This document shows positions 18,114 through 27,026 of a stretch of DNA of 64,000 bases, one piece after another (positions within the stretch are counted from its first letter, which is position 1; every line of letters begins with the position of its first letter). A program made the position numbers and the translations under genes. The notes under the pieces were generated by a model. The model ran no database searches and was not told the origin of the DNA. It saw nothing but the letters and a program-made list of their open reading frames with translations. The DNA is from Burkholderia sp. GAS332. Lineage in GTDB: Bacteria > Pseudomonadota > Gammaproteobacteria > Burkholderiales > Burkholderiaceae. The stretch spans positions 2,046,001-2,110,000 of the forward strand of contig FSRV01000002.1 in assembly GCA_900142905.1 (NCBI GenBank). Direction: 5' to 3'.

Positions 18114-19172
18114 ATGAGCGAACTTCGTATCCGCGGACTGCAAAAATCGTTCGACGGCCATCCGGTGCTGCACGGCATCGACCTCTCCGTCGAGCGCGGC
18201 ACGCTGCTCGCGCTGCTCGGACCGTCCGGCAGCGGCAAGACCACCTTGCTGCGTCTGTTGTGCGGCTTCGAACGCGCGGATAACGGCAGCGTCGAAATCG
18301 ACGGCCGCCGGGTAGCCGGCGACGGCCTGCATATGCCGTCCGAACAGCGTCGCATCGGTTATGTGCCGCAGGAAGGCGCGCTGTTTCCGCATCTGTCGGT
18401 GGCGGACAACATCGTGTTCGGCTTGCCGCGCACGCAGCGGCGCGCACGTCATCGGGTGGCTGAATTGCTGGAGCTGGTCGGCTTGCCGGCGGATTTTGGC
18501 AGGCGCGCGCCGCAGCAGTTGTCCGGCGGTCAGCAGCAACGCGTGGCATTGGCTCGCGCACTCGCGCCGTCGCCCACTCTGGTGATGCTCGACGAGCCCT
18601 TCTCGTCGCTCGACGCCGCCTTGCGGCTCGAAACGCGGCAAGCGGTGGCAAGCGCGCTCGCCGCGACCGGCGCGACCGCCGTGCTGGTCACGCACGATCA
18701 ATCGGAAGCGCTGTCGCTCGGTCATGAGGTCGCGGTGCTGTGGAACGGCCGGCTGATTCAGACCGCGACGCCGGAGACGTTGTACCGCAGGCCGGTGACG
18801 CGTGAACTCGCGTCGTTCGTCGGTGAGGCCGTGTTGCTGCCGGGCACGGTCAGGCAGGACCGCGTGAGCTGCGAGCTCGGTGATTTGCGGTTGTGCGAGC
18901 CGATGGGCAATGGCGCGGTCGACGTCATGGTGCGGCCTGAACAGATCCGTCTACTGCGCGCTGAAGAGACGATGCCGAATGGCGCGGCGTCGTATGACGC
19001 CGTCGTGCAGGAGGTGATCTTTCAGGGGCAGGACGCAGGCGTCACGCTGCAATTGCAGTCGGGTGCGAGGACGGTGGTGCGCGCCCGGGTGCCCGGTTAT
19101 CTGTCGCCGCGACCGGGAGCACACGTGCGACTGGCGGTGGATGGCGAGGTGACGGCTTATCCGCGAGGTTGA
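18114..19172 (+). CDS. fbpC: Ferric iron ABC transporter ATP-binding protein
   Basis: The 352-residue ATPase has Walker A GPSGSGKTT at 36-44, the Q-loop in GYVPQEGALFPHLSV, signature LSGGQQQR, Walker B LVMLDEPFSSLDA and switch His in VLVTHDQSEALS. A C-terminal TOBE-type regulatory domain follows from about residue 240 (VDVMVRPEQIRLL), as in FbpC and PotA. It energises FbpB. The gene lies 61 bp after fbpB and is the last of the six-gene operon. No strong terminator hairpin is visible in the 115 bp before the convergent LysR gene. Confidence 0.92.
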   Translation: MSELRIRGLQKSFDGHPVLHGIDLSVERGTLLALLGPSGSGKTTLLRLLCGFERADNGSVEIDGRRVAGDGLHMPSEQRRIGYVPQEGALFPHLSVADNIVFGLPRTQRRARHRVAELLELVGLPADFGRRAPQQLSGGQQQRVALARALAPSPTLVMLDEPFSSLDAALRLETRQAVASALAATGATAVLVTHDQSEALSLGHEVAVLWNGRLIQTATPETLYRRPVTRELASFVGEAVLLPGTVRQDRVSCELGDLRLCEPMGNGAVDVMVRPEQIRLLRAEETMPNGAASYDAVVQEVIFQGQDAGVTLQLQSGARTVVRARVPGYLSPRPGAHVRLAVDGEVTAYPRG

Positions 19173-19287
19173 GCGGTGCAGGCGGCTTAGTCACGGGTTC
19201 AGTCAGGCGCACAAGTCGCGCGGTTGAGCCATGCAGTAAATTGCGCGCTCAAGCAACGCGCTTTAGGGGGCGTTCATCACAGCATCA

Positions 19288-20181
19288 TCACGCAGACGCC
19301 GCCGGCCCGCGCGTCGACGCCTGCGTCCGCAGCGACAAATCCTGCACCATCTGCGCGGCCAGATAATCGCACGTCGGCCGGTCCGATTTAGCGCTGCGCG
19401 CCACCACGATTTCCAGCGGCGCGATCTTCGGCAAGCCTTGCGCCTCGCCGAGGATCGCCAGCCGCGGCGGCACGCTGCAACGTGTGAGCGCAATCACCGA
19501 CAACCCCGCATCCACCGTCGCCACCAGACCCATCAGACTTGCGCTGCTAAAGGCCGCCCGATAGCGGATGCGCGCACCGTCGAGCGCCGCCAGCGTATGC
19601 TGGCGCGCGACACAGCCCGGCTCGTAAAGTCCGACCGGCAGAGGCGACGCCGCCAGCACCGGCGTATCCACCGTCGCCCCCACCCACACCATCGGCTCGC
19701 TGCGCACGAATTCGCCGCGCAATTTGCGGTCACGCGTGACGAAGGCAAGATCGATCTTGTTGTCCGCCAGCATCGGTGCGAGCGACGTGCTCTGCGCGCA
19801 GACAATTTCGATCTCCACGTGTGGATACAGATTTGAAAAGCGCCGCAACACCGGCGACAGCAGCGATGACACGTAATCGTCCGGTGCGCCGAGCACCACG
19901 CGCCCGGTCACCTCGGGCCGCACGATCGCCGACCACGCCTCCTCATGCAACGCCAGTACGCGCCGCGCGTATTCGAGCAGCGTATTGCCGGGCCGCGTCA
20001 GCGAAAGATTGCGCGTGTTGCGGGCAAACAGTGTGGTGCCGAGCATGGTTTCGAGCCGCTTGATCTGCATGCTGACCGCCGCCTGCGAGCGGTGCACCGT
20101 GGTCGACGCCTTCGTGAAGCTGCCCGTTTCCACCACCGCGATGAAGGTGCGCAGCAAATCGACGTCGAATTCGGGGTGCAT
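19288..20181 (-). CDS. LysR-family transcriptional regulator
   Basis: The 297-residue protein has a typical LysR helix-turn-helix (residues about 8-67; LLRTFIAVVETGSFTKASTTVHRSQAAVSMQIKRLE) and a periplasmic-binding-like effector domain. It resembles the clade that often sits beside transporters in Burkholderia. It diverges from the EamA transporter gene, with about 100 bp between the starts. By LysR custom it probably controls that gene and itself. The inducer is unknown. Confidence 0.9.
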   Translation of the reverse strand: MHPEFDVDLLRTFIAVVETGSFTKASTTVHRSQAAVSMQIKRLETMLGTTLFARNTRNLSLTRPGNTLLEYARRVLALHEEAWSAIVRPEVTGRVVLGAPDDYVSSLLSPVLRRFSNLYPHVEIEIVCAQSTSLAPMLADNKIDLAFVTRDRKLRGEFVRSEPMVWVGATVDTPVLAASPLPVGLYEPGCVARQHTLAALDGARIRYRAAFSSASLMGLVATVDAGLSVIALTRCSVPPRLAILGEAQGLPKIAPLEIVVARSAKSDRPTCDYLAAQMVQDLSLRTQASTRGPAASA

Positions 20182-20282
20182 GATTTATCAATCCAGCTTA
20201 TGGAATTACTCAATTTAATTCGTTTGCCGGTGCTGCGCAAGCCGCGCAATACTTGTGGCTCAACCTTATGGAGCCGCTTCGC

Positions 20283-21203
20283 ATGTCCCTGACCCAACGT
20301 CAACAAGGCGCCATCACGCTGGCCAGCGGCGGGCTTTTGATGGGCACGCTCGGCATCTTCGTCGAGGAAGCGCGGCTCGGCGCGCTGACGCTGGTGTTCT
20401 TTCGCTGCCTGTTCGGTTTCCTCTCGCTCGCCGCGTATTGCGCATGGAAAGGGTTCTTCACACGCGCGCATTTCACGCGGCGCACCGTCGCACTGGCGTT
20501 GATCTCCGGCGTGTTGATGGTCACGCAGTGGGTCGGTTTCTTCGACGCGATTCATCGCACCAGCATTGCGGTGGCGACGGTGGTGTTTCATGTGCAACCG
20601 TTCTGGGTTGTGCTGATGGGCGCGGCGCTATTCAACGAGCGGCTCGGCGTCGACCGGCTCGGCTGGATCGCGACCGCCTTCGTCGGGCTTGTGTTGGCCT
20701 CGGGTGTCGCGGCAACCGAAAATCTGCAGGGACATACAAGCTATCTGATCGGCATTGGCGAGGCATTGGCGGGCTCGGTGCTGTATGCGAGCGTCACGCT
20801 GATCGCCAAAGGGCTTGGCAGTTTGCGGCCGCATTTGCTGACGCTCGCGCAATGCGCGGTCGGCGTGGTGTGCCTGCCATTCATTGCGCCGCTAACTGCC
20901 GTGCATATCGGGCCGATGCAGTGGTTCTGGCTGGTCGGCATGGGCGTGCTGCATACGGGGCTGTCGTATGTGCTGATCTACGGCGCGCTGCCGAAGCTGA
21001 CCACACCGATCATCGCCGTGCTGCTGTTCGTCTATCCGCTGACGGCGATCGTGGTCGATGCCGTGGTGTATGGGCGGGCGCTGTCGCTACCGCAACTCGC
21101 GGGCATGGTGTTGATCGTCGTCGCGAGCCTCGGCGTGAATCTCGGCTGGCCGTTGCTTTCGATGCTGCGTCCCGGTGGACGGGCGCGGCATCACGCGGAT
21201 TGA
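20283..21203 (+). CDS. EamA/DMT-family transporter
   Basis: From ATG 20283 the protein has 306 residues and about ten membrane segments in two EamA repeats, as in the drug/metabolite transporter superfamily. The first repeat includes LTLVFFRCLFGFLSL and ISGVLMVTQWVGFFDAI, the second ALAGSVLYASVTLIAKGL and SYVLIYGALPKLTTPIIAVL. I prefer 20283 over 20253 or 20268 because GGAG lies 8 nt upstream. Such proteins export amino acids or other metabolites from the cytoplasm. It diverges from the LysR gene at 20181, its likely regulator. Confidence 0.85.
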   Translation: MSLTQRQQGAITLASGGLLMGTLGIFVEEARLGALTLVFFRCLFGFLSLAAYCAWKGFFTRAHFTRRTVALALISGVLMVTQWVGFFDAIHRTSIAVATVVFHVQPFWVVLMGAALFNERLGVDRLGWIATAFVGLVLASGVAATENLQGHTSYLIGIGEALAGSVLYASVTLIAKGLGSLRPHLLTLAQCAVGVVCLPFIAPLTAVHIGPMQWFWLVGMGVLHTGLSYVLIYGALPKLTTPIIAVLLFVYPLTAIVVDAVVYGRALSLPQLAGMVLIVVASLGVNLGWPLLSMLRPGGRARHHAD

Positions 21204-21369
21204 GCGTTGAGCAGTAGGCCGGCGGTTCCAGACTGGTTGCATGCCAGTCGCACACCGCTTGCACACCGGTTGCCGTAACCGAGCGACAGTTCGCGTTCAC
21301 GGCATCAGCTTTCATTTCGCCGAAAAATTCCCTGCAAAAACCCCGCATTTTCCATTCAGTTCGCACAAT

Positions 21370-21392
21370 CGAGAATTGTTCTCGTTTATAAT
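21370..21392 (+). promoter_or_regulatory. Fur-box-like palindrome and -10 of the siderophore receptor gene
   Basis: CGAGAATTGTTCTCG (21370-21384) has perfect 6-bp arms and matches the GAGAATnnTTCTC core of betaproteobacterial Fur boxes. TATAAT follows at 21387-21392, so the site sits inside the promoter. It lies in the 513-bp gap 21204-21716, with a leader of about 320 nt before the receptor ATG at 21717. No convincing gene is seen in that leader. Confidence 0.65.
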
Positions 21393-21716
21393 TTCAAGAT
21401 ATTACAAGCCGGGCACTGATCCGGCTTCGGCTGCACCTCCCATCCCCACATCGATATGCCGTTCCGAGGCAGCCGATGTCACGTCAGCGCATCTCGCACG
21501 CTGACGCACGGCGCCCCGGCCGTTTCAATTTTCGAATTCATTCGACCGCAACAGGGGAATCACCACTTCAACTCGCTTGACCGACCACACGGCCTTTGCC
21601 GGACCGTGCGCGCCTGCTTGCGCTTCTTTTGCGCCCGCCTGGCGCTTTTGCGTCACCGCTTTCCGCTGCACACCAAAACCCATAGCACCACCGATCCACA
21701 CTCGAAGAACGTCGCC

Positions 21717-23855
21717 ATGAACGTCAATAAGAATACTTACCGCGCATTGCTGCTCGCCACGTCTCTTGCCAGCGCCAAACCTTTGCTGGCGCAGGAGACG
21801 ACACCCGCCGCCGGCGCGGCCGACAGTACCCTGCCCGCCATCGCCGTCAAAGCCGCCGCCGATCGCTCGTACGACTCAAGCACCTCGAACACCGCGACGA
21901 AGATGAACATGTCGCTAATGGACGTACCGCAAACGGTCAACGTCGTGCCGCGCGCGCTACTCGATGAACAGAACGCCACCTCGTTGCAGGACGCATTGCG
22001 CAATGTGCCGGGCATCGGCTTTTCGGTCGGCGACGGCCAGCGTGACCAGATCACCTTGCGCGGCTTTAACAACATCACCGATCAATACGTCGACGGCATT
22101 CGCGACGATGCGCTTTACTACCGCGATCTGTCGAATGTGGAGCGCGTCGACGTCTTGAAGGGGCCCGCGGCTGTGCTCTATGGACGCGGCTCGGCTGGCG
22201 GCCTGATCAACCGCGTCCTGAAGAAGCCGACGGCGGATCCAACCCAGGCCGTGGGCGTGACGCTCGGCACCGAAGGCGAACGGCGCGGCGAATTCGATCT
22301 CGGCTGGAATGCGAACGACGCCGCACGATTTCGCATCACCGGTGCCGCCGAAAACTCGAACAGCTTTCGCGATCAGTTCCAGTTGAATCGCCAGGCCGTG
22401 GCGCCGTCCGCGCAATTCCGCATCGATAAAGACACCATCATCAATATCGAAGCCGACTATCTGCACGACCGCCGCACGTCGGATCAGGGACTGCCCGCTT
22501 ATCTCGGCCGTCCGGTCAATGTGCCGATCAACACGTACTACGGTTCGGCCGACGCCGCCAACACGTCGTATAACGATGTCGACGCGAAAAGCGCAACCGT
22601 ATCGCTCGATCATCGCTTCAACGATTCGCTGTCGTTGCACACTGCCGTGCGCGCGTACGACTTTTCGCTCGAACGCAAAAACTACGTCACGTATGAACCG
22701 ATCAAGACGACGCTGAACCCGGTCGTGACGCTCGACCAGTCGACCCGCTTTCGTCAGGATCACGGCGTGGACGGCCTGTTCGAGTTGACGCAGAAGACCA
22801 CGCTGTTCGGCATGAAGCACGAGTTGCTATATGGCGTCGAGCTGTCACAGCAGCAGAAGTTCGACACGATCTACTCGACCAACAAGGTCGCTACCTACAA
22901 CCTGTACGATCCGCAGCTGATCGATTTGCCGGGCGTCAAACCGGGTACGGCGGCAAAGACGAATGCAGCGACGGTGCTCGGACTCGCCGGCGTCTACACG
23001 CAAGACCTGATCTCGCTGACCGAGCACTGGAAGATCCTCGCCGGCCTGCGCTTCGACTATCTGACGCAGACCCGCAACGACTACACCTCGGCGCATGTCA
23101 ATCTGGATCGCACGGACCGCGCGTGGAGTCCGCGCGTCGGCCTGATTTACGAGCCGCTCGACTGGGTGTCGCTGTACGCGTCGTACAGCCAGTCGTTCTC
23201 GCCGCTCGCCGATACGCTGATCAGCAGCGGCGCGTTCGCGAACGGTTCGGCGCTGGCGCCGCAAAAGACGACCAGTTTTGAAGTCGGCTCGAAATTCGAC
23301 CTGGGCCGCGCGAGCGCGAGCGTTGCGCTGTTCGATATGAAGCAGACCAATCAACAGATCGCCGATCCGTCCAATCCGACATACGCGCTGCCGATCGGCA
23401 CGCAGCACACGCGCGGTCTCGAGCTTTCGATGACGGGCGAGATCGCGCCAAAGTGGTCCGTGTATGCGGGCTACGCGTATCTGAACGGAAACGTCGACGG
23501 TTCGCCGCAAGCGAGTTCAGCCGGGCTGGTGCTGCACGACAATACGCCGGGCTTGATGCCGCGTCATAGCGCGAGCGTGTGGATCAAACGTGATCTGAAG
23601 TACGGGTTCTACGCGGCTGGCGGTGCGCAGTTCCAGTCGGCGCGCTATACATCGGCGAGCGATGCGGTGACGTTGCCTTCGTTTGTGACGTTCGATCTCG
23701 GCGCGGGGTATCACGGCAAGAACGTCGACGTGGCCTTGACACTGGATAACCTGTTCGACCGCAAGTACTTCATCGCGGCACACGGCAACGCGGATATGTA
23801 CAACATGCCGGGCGCACCGCGCACGCTGACGGTGTCGGCGCGGTGGCATATGTGA
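21717..23855 (+). CDS. TonB-dependent siderophore receptor
   Basis: From ATG 21717 the protein has 712 residues. It has a signal peptide (ALLLATSLASAKPLLAQ), a TonB-box-like stretch TLPAIAVKA near residues 37-45, a plug domain (NVVPRALLDEQNATSLQDALRNVPGI; VERVDVLKGPAAVLYGRGSAGGLINR) and a 22-strand barrel ending in a short aromatic tail, VSARWHM. The ending FDRKYFIAAHGNADMYNMPGAPR is typical of ferric siderophore receptors of the catecholate/FhuE-like group. It imports a ferric siderophore using TonB energy. A Fur-like site precedes it. The longer frame from 21456 lacks a leader peptide and is rejected. No siderophore synthesis genes are in the window, so a xenosiderophore is possible. Confidence 0.92.
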   Translation: MNVNKNTYRALLLATSLASAKPLLAQETTPAAGAADSTLPAIAVKAAADRSYDSSTSNTATKMNMSLMDVPQTVNVVPRALLDEQNATSLQDALRNVPGIGFSVGDGQRDQITLRGFNNITDQYVDGIRDDALYYRDLSNVERVDVLKGPAAVLYGRGSAGGLINRVLKKPTADPTQAVGVTLGTEGERRGEFDLGWNANDAARFRITGAAENSNSFRDQFQLNRQAVAPSAQFRIDKDTIINIEADYLHDRRTSDQGLPAYLGRPVNVPINTYYGSADAANTSYNDVDAKSATVSLDHRFNDSLSLHTAVRAYDFSLERKNYVTYEPIKTTLNPVVTLDQSTRFRQDHGVDGLFELTQKTTLFGMKHELLYGVELSQQQKFDTIYSTNKVATYNLYDPQLIDLPGVKPGTAAKTNAATVLGLAGVYTQDLISLTEHWKILAGLRFDYLTQTRNDYTSAHVNLDRTDRAWSPRVGLIYEPLDWVSLYASYSQSFSPLADTLISSGAFANGSALAPQKTTSFEVGSKFDLGRASASVALFDMKQTNQQIADPSNPTYALPIGTQHTRGLELSMTGEIAPKWSVYAGYAYLNGNVDGSPQASSAGLVLHDNTPGLMPRHSASVWIKRDLKYGFYAAGGAQFQSARYTSASDAVTLPSFVTFDLGAGYHGKNVDVALTLDNLFDRKYFIAAHGNADMYNMPGAPRTLTVSARWHM

Positions 23856-23888
23856 TTGGTGTAATGCGTGGCATATGATGCGCTAAAC

Positions 23889-23918
23889 GAAAAAACCGGG
23901 CAGTGCGCCCGGTTTTTC
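23889..23918. terminator. Rho-independent terminator (bidirectional)
   Basis: AAAACCGGGC, a 5-nt loop and GCCCGGTTTT form a GC stem flanked by A-runs and T-runs on both strands. It lies between the receptor stop (23855) and the convergent yoeB stop (23922) and can serve both. Confidence 0.9.
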
Positions 23919-23921
23919 GTT

Positions 23922-24227
23922 TTACTCGTCGTAGTGAAACCGGCAGGCAATCACATAGACCTTTCCGTCTCTCGGCAGGTAAACCAAACGATCCGCGAGA
24001 GTGATGCGTCGTGACCAGAAGCCGCTTAAGCTGCCCACCAGCGCTTCCGGTTTTCCCGTACCGCGATAAGGATCGCGCCGGCACTCCTCTAGCAGCGTAT
24101 TGATCTTGCGCAAGACCTTTCGATCAGTCTCTTGCCAGTACCGATAGTCGTCCCACGCTTCGTCCGTGAACATAAAAATGCTATCAGCCTTTGCGGCCTC
24201 CTCGTTGCGGCTTTTCTGTTTGTTCAT
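23922..24227 (-). CDS. yoeB: YoeB/Txe-family toxin (ribosome-dependent mRNA interferase)
   Basis: The frame encodes 101 residues. The toxin core begins at FTDEAWDDYRYWQETDRKVLRKIN and ends FWSRRITLADRLVYLP then ACRFHYDE. The Glu in GKPEAL, the Arg in SRRIT and the terminal His-Tyr match the catalytic residues of YoeB, which cleaves mRNA on the ribosome. An 18-residue extension precedes the core if ATG 24227 is used, with a 44-bp overlap with yefM. The internal ATG at 24173 would trim the usual N-terminus by a few residues, so the true start is uncertain. It pairs with the YefM-type antitoxin just upstream. Confidence 0.9.
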   Translation of the reverse strand: MNKQKSRNEEAAKADSIFMFTDEAWDDYRYWQETDRKVLRKINTLLEECRRDPYRGTGKPEALVGSLSGFWSRRITLADRLVYLPRDGKVYVIACRFHYDE

Positions 24228-24477
24228 CGGTCAGCAGGTCGCGCGAAGTCGCACCACCGGCATTCAACTGAGCGATAGATTTGGCAAGCCGCTGGGCGTT
24301 CTTCGATGAACTCAACAGATACAAGGTTTCCTGCATCGCATTGAAATCCTCGAGCGAAACCATGACCACATTTTCGCCGCTCTGCCGGGTTATCAGCATG
24401 GGCGTGTGATCGCGGCAGACGTCGTCCATCGCTTGCTTAAAGCCGGCCCGCGCCTCGCTATAAGTAAGGACGTTCAT
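24184..24477 (-). CDS. yefM: YefM/Phd-family antitoxin
   Basis: From ATG 24477 this is a 97-residue protein starting MNVLTYSEARAGFKQAMDDVCRD, the standard YefM/Phd fold, with ITRQSGENVVMVSLEDFNAMQETLYLLSS. The flexible C-terminal tail, rich in Gln, Arg and Gly, wraps the toxin. It neutralises YoeB and represses its own promoter. The tail is longer than in E. coli YefM (83 residues) by about 12 residues. The 257 bp upstream to the MFS gene hold no other gene that I can support. Confidence 0.9.
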   Translation of the reverse strand: MNVLTYSEARAGFKQAMDDVCRDHTPMLITRQSGENVVMVSLEDFNAMQETLYLLSSSKNAQRLAKSIAQLNAGGATSRDLLTDEQTEKPQRGGRKG

Positions 24478-24734
24478 TCGTTTTCTCGATCTGAGAGGTT
24501 TCCCTCCAGTCGCTCCTGTCAAAAAGTTAGAGACGTTTCCACCGCCGAGCGGAGTACTTCTACCCCGTAGGCTGCCAAATGAGGCGGCGGCTTGCTGCAC
24601 CAGAACCGCACGCATTCATTGTACAGATCACTGTACAAATCGGCAAACCTGGAACGGTGTAGGAACACGTCGTCCAACCAACACGAAGCATGCCCGCGAG
24701 CGCCCACACCCGCCACTCAGCCAAACGGCCAATC

Positions 24735-26036
24735 TCACTGCGGCAGCACCTCCCCCTTCGTCTCCGGCGCAAACGGAATCACGAACAGCCCCACGATAAA
24801 CACCAGTGCCGTCAACGCCACCGGCACGCCGAGCGTATGCATATGCAACACTGCCGCGCCGAGCAGAAAGTTGACCCCCGCTCCGACAAACCGTCCGAAC
24901 GACGTGCAGAACGCAAACGCCGTCGCACGCACCCGCGTCTCGAACTGCTCCGGCAGCCACAAGCTGAACAGCGCGAAATTACCGCCGAAGAAACCCAGCA
25001 CGAAAAGCCATGCGATAAACGGCGCGAGCCCGTTCGGCAGATAGAACGCCCAGCCGAAACTGCCGACAATCGCCACCGCCATGCCAGTGAAGTAGATCGC
25101 CAACGTCTTCTTGCGGCCGATCCGCTCGGCCATCGGCGGCAACGCGAGACAGCCGAGTATCGTCGCAATCGACAGCAAGCCGGTCGCGAGCGACGCCGTC
25201 CTGATCGCATCGTTCTTCGCCATGCCGGCCTTCGTCGCCAGTTGAATCACCGCCGATGGCTCGTACACCGCGCCCGCCCACAAACCAACAATCGCGATGG
25301 TCAGCAGAATGCACGCGACCCACGTGCGGCGCCGATAGGTCGGCCCGAGAATTTCGCGCAACGGTTTGACCGGCACGGTGCCCGCCTCCGCCTTCTGCCA
25401 CTTCTCCGTTTCCTTCACGCGCAGCAGCACCAGAATCGCGACCACGACCGGCACCGCGCCGGTCAGGAACATCGCGCGCCAGCCGAAGTGCACGCCGATC
25501 GTATAGTTGAGCGCGGCCGCCAGAAAGAATCCGGCGTAGTAGCCCGTTTGCAGATAACCCGCACCCATCTTGCGGCGATCTTCCGGCCATGACTCGGCCA
25601 CATACGTCCCCGCCAACGCCCACTCGCCGCCAATGCCGACCCCGGCAATGAAGCGATAGATGGCAAGCTCCCACACGTTGTGCGAGGTCGCGGCCAGTCC
25701 CGTGAAAATGGCGAACGTGAAAATGGTGCCCGCCAGCACCTTGGTGCGGCCGAAGCGGTCCGCCAACGGCCCCCAGATGAACGACAGCCCCCAGCCGACC
25801 AGAAACAGTGCGAACAGAATCGAACCGGCGAGGCCGACATTCGCGGGCGTCGCGGCGTACCCCGAACGCGGCAACAACTCGGTCAACGCCGGCGTCAACA
25901 CAAGCGCGTAGATGAACGAGTCCATCCCGTCGAGCGTCCAGCCGGCCCATGCGCCCCAAAACCCTGCGATCTGCGAACGATTGAGCGGCGTGCGGCGCCG
26001 CGCGACCGACGTGCGGTCGGTTAGTGAATTCATCAT
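24735..26036 (-). CDS. MFS transporter, metabolite:H+ symporter type (candidate malonate carrier)
   Basis: From ATG 26036 the protein has 433 residues and twelve membrane segments. LADRFGRTKVLAG is the MFS loop 2-3 motif, and GIGGEWALAGTYVAESWPEDRRKMG is the loop 4-5 region of the sialate/aromatic acid:H+ symporter group. WTLDGMDSFIYALV with its acidic residue in helix 1 is also typical. GGAGGAG directly precedes the start, so the open frame up to 26375 is not used. It diverges from the GntR-mdc operon across 208 bp. No MdcLM, MdcF or MatC gene is present, so this carrier may import malonate; that is inference from position only. Confidence 0.85.
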   Translation of the reverse strand: MMNSLTDRTSVARRRTPLNRSQIAGFWGAWAGWTLDGMDSFIYALVLTPALTELLPRSGYAATPANVGLAGSILFALFLVGWGLSFIWGPLADRFGRTKVLAGTIFTFAIFTGLAATSHNVWELAIYRFIAGVGIGGEWALAGTYVAESWPEDRRKMGAGYLQTGYYAGFFLAAALNYTIGVHFGWRAMFLTGAVPVVVAILVLLRVKETEKWQKAEAGTVPVKPLREILGPTYRRRTWVACILLTIAIVGLWAGAVYEPSAVIQLATKAGMAKNDAIRTASLATGLLSIATILGCLALPPMAERIGRKKTLAIYFTGMAVAIVGSFGWAFYLPNGLAPFIAWLFVLGFFGGNFALFSLWLPEQFETRVRATAFAFCTSFGRFVGAGVNFLLGAAVLHMHTLGVPVALTALVFIVGLFVIPFAPETKGEVLPQ

Positions 26037-26224
26037 GCTCCTCCGGCCCTGCGGTTGACGTACGTGGCGTACGTGACTGACATAAAGGGAACGACGGGAT
26101 CGCGCGCTTGTTACTGAACCGGTGCGCCTCGTATAACGTTGAGAGATACGGCGCTGAGAGGACACCACAGACCGCCGGTGGTGAAAAACTTTCCGGGTTT
26201 GCCCGCCTGCAAAGTGCGCAATTT

Positions 26225-26244
26225 CATATATAATATTCGATATC
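26225..26244. promoter_or_regulatory. AT-rich divergent control region before the GntR-mdc operon
   Basis: The 208-bp gap between the MFS gene and the GntR gene ends in a strikingly AT-rich run (CATATATAATATTCGATATC) just before the GntR ATG. It contains partial dyads with ATAT arms and could be the GntR operator, a -10 region, or both. The rest of the gap shows no gene. Confidence 0.4.
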
Positions 26245-27018
26245 ATGAGCGACGCAATCGATGGTTTTCCCCTGGACGCCCCGGCGCGCAGCCCGCTTCT
26301 ACCGGCTGCGGCGCCGCGTGAGAGCATGTCCCACGTCATCGCGGAGGCGCTGCGCGCGGCAATTGTCGACGGCACCCTGGCACCGGGTGCGCCGCTGCGG
26401 CAAGACGCAATCGCACGGCATTTCTCGGTCAGCGCAATTCCTGTGCGCGAGGCCTTGCGCCAGCTCGAAAGCGAAGGCTGGGCCAGGACCGCTGTGCATA
26501 AAGGCGCGACCGTCGCGCCGTTGTCGGCGGATGAAGCGCGCGAAATCTACGAAATCCGCTCCGCGCTGGAGAGCCTTGCCATCGGCCTCGCCATTCCGAA
26601 TCACACCGCCGCCACGCTGCGTGAAGCCGCCGGCCTGTGCCGTGCCGCTGAACGCGAGTCGGACCCGTCGTTGTACGTCGGGCGCAATGAGGCGTTCCAT
26701 ATGAGCCTGTACGCACCCGCCGCCCGTCCGCAACTCGAGGACATGATCGGCACGCTGCATCGGCGCGGTGAACGGTATCTGCGCCTGAAGTTCGGCTTGC
26801 CGTCGTACAAAGGCGAGTCGGACAATGAACACGCCGCCTTGCTCGACGCGGTACAACGCCGCGATATTCCTGCTGCACAGTCGCTGGTCGTCGCGCATCT
26901 GCTCGGCACCGGCGACCTGCTTCATCGTTTCCTGACCGAACGCGCGCAGGCGGAAGCCGCGCTTGCGAATCAACCCAAGCCGCGCGCCAGACGCACGCGC
27001 ACCACTTCCGGGAGCTGA
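26245..27018 (+). CDS. GntR-family regulator with FCD domain (probable mdc regulator)
   Basis: The 257-residue protein has a GntR winged helix (residues about 28-92; HVIAEALRAAIVDGTLAPGAPLRQDAIARHFSVSAIPVREALRQLESEGW) and an FCD all-helical effector domain. RSALESLAIGLA, EAFHMSLY and DNEHAALLDAV contain the acidic and histidine metal/ligand residues of FCD proteins. It ends with a basic tail (PKPRARRTRTT). Only 8 bp separate it from mdcA, so it is co-transcribed and probably autoregulatory. Classical Klebsiella mdc is controlled by a LysR protein, so a GntR-FCD regulator here is a different control scheme, with malonate or malonyl-CoA as plausible effector. Confidence 0.88.
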   Translation: MSDAIDGFPLDAPARSPLLPAAAPRESMSHVIAEALRAAIVDGTLAPGAPLRQDAIARHFSVSAIPVREALRQLESEGWARTAVHKGATVAPLSADEAREIYEIRSALESLAIGLAIPNHTAATLREAAGLCRAAERESDPSLYVGRNEAFHMSLYAPAARPQLEDMIGTLHRRGERYLRLKFGLPSYKGESDNEHAALLDAVQRRDIPAAQSLVVAHLLGTGDLLHRFLTERAQAEAALANQPKPRARRTRTTSGS

Positions 27019-27026
27019 ATCCGCCG

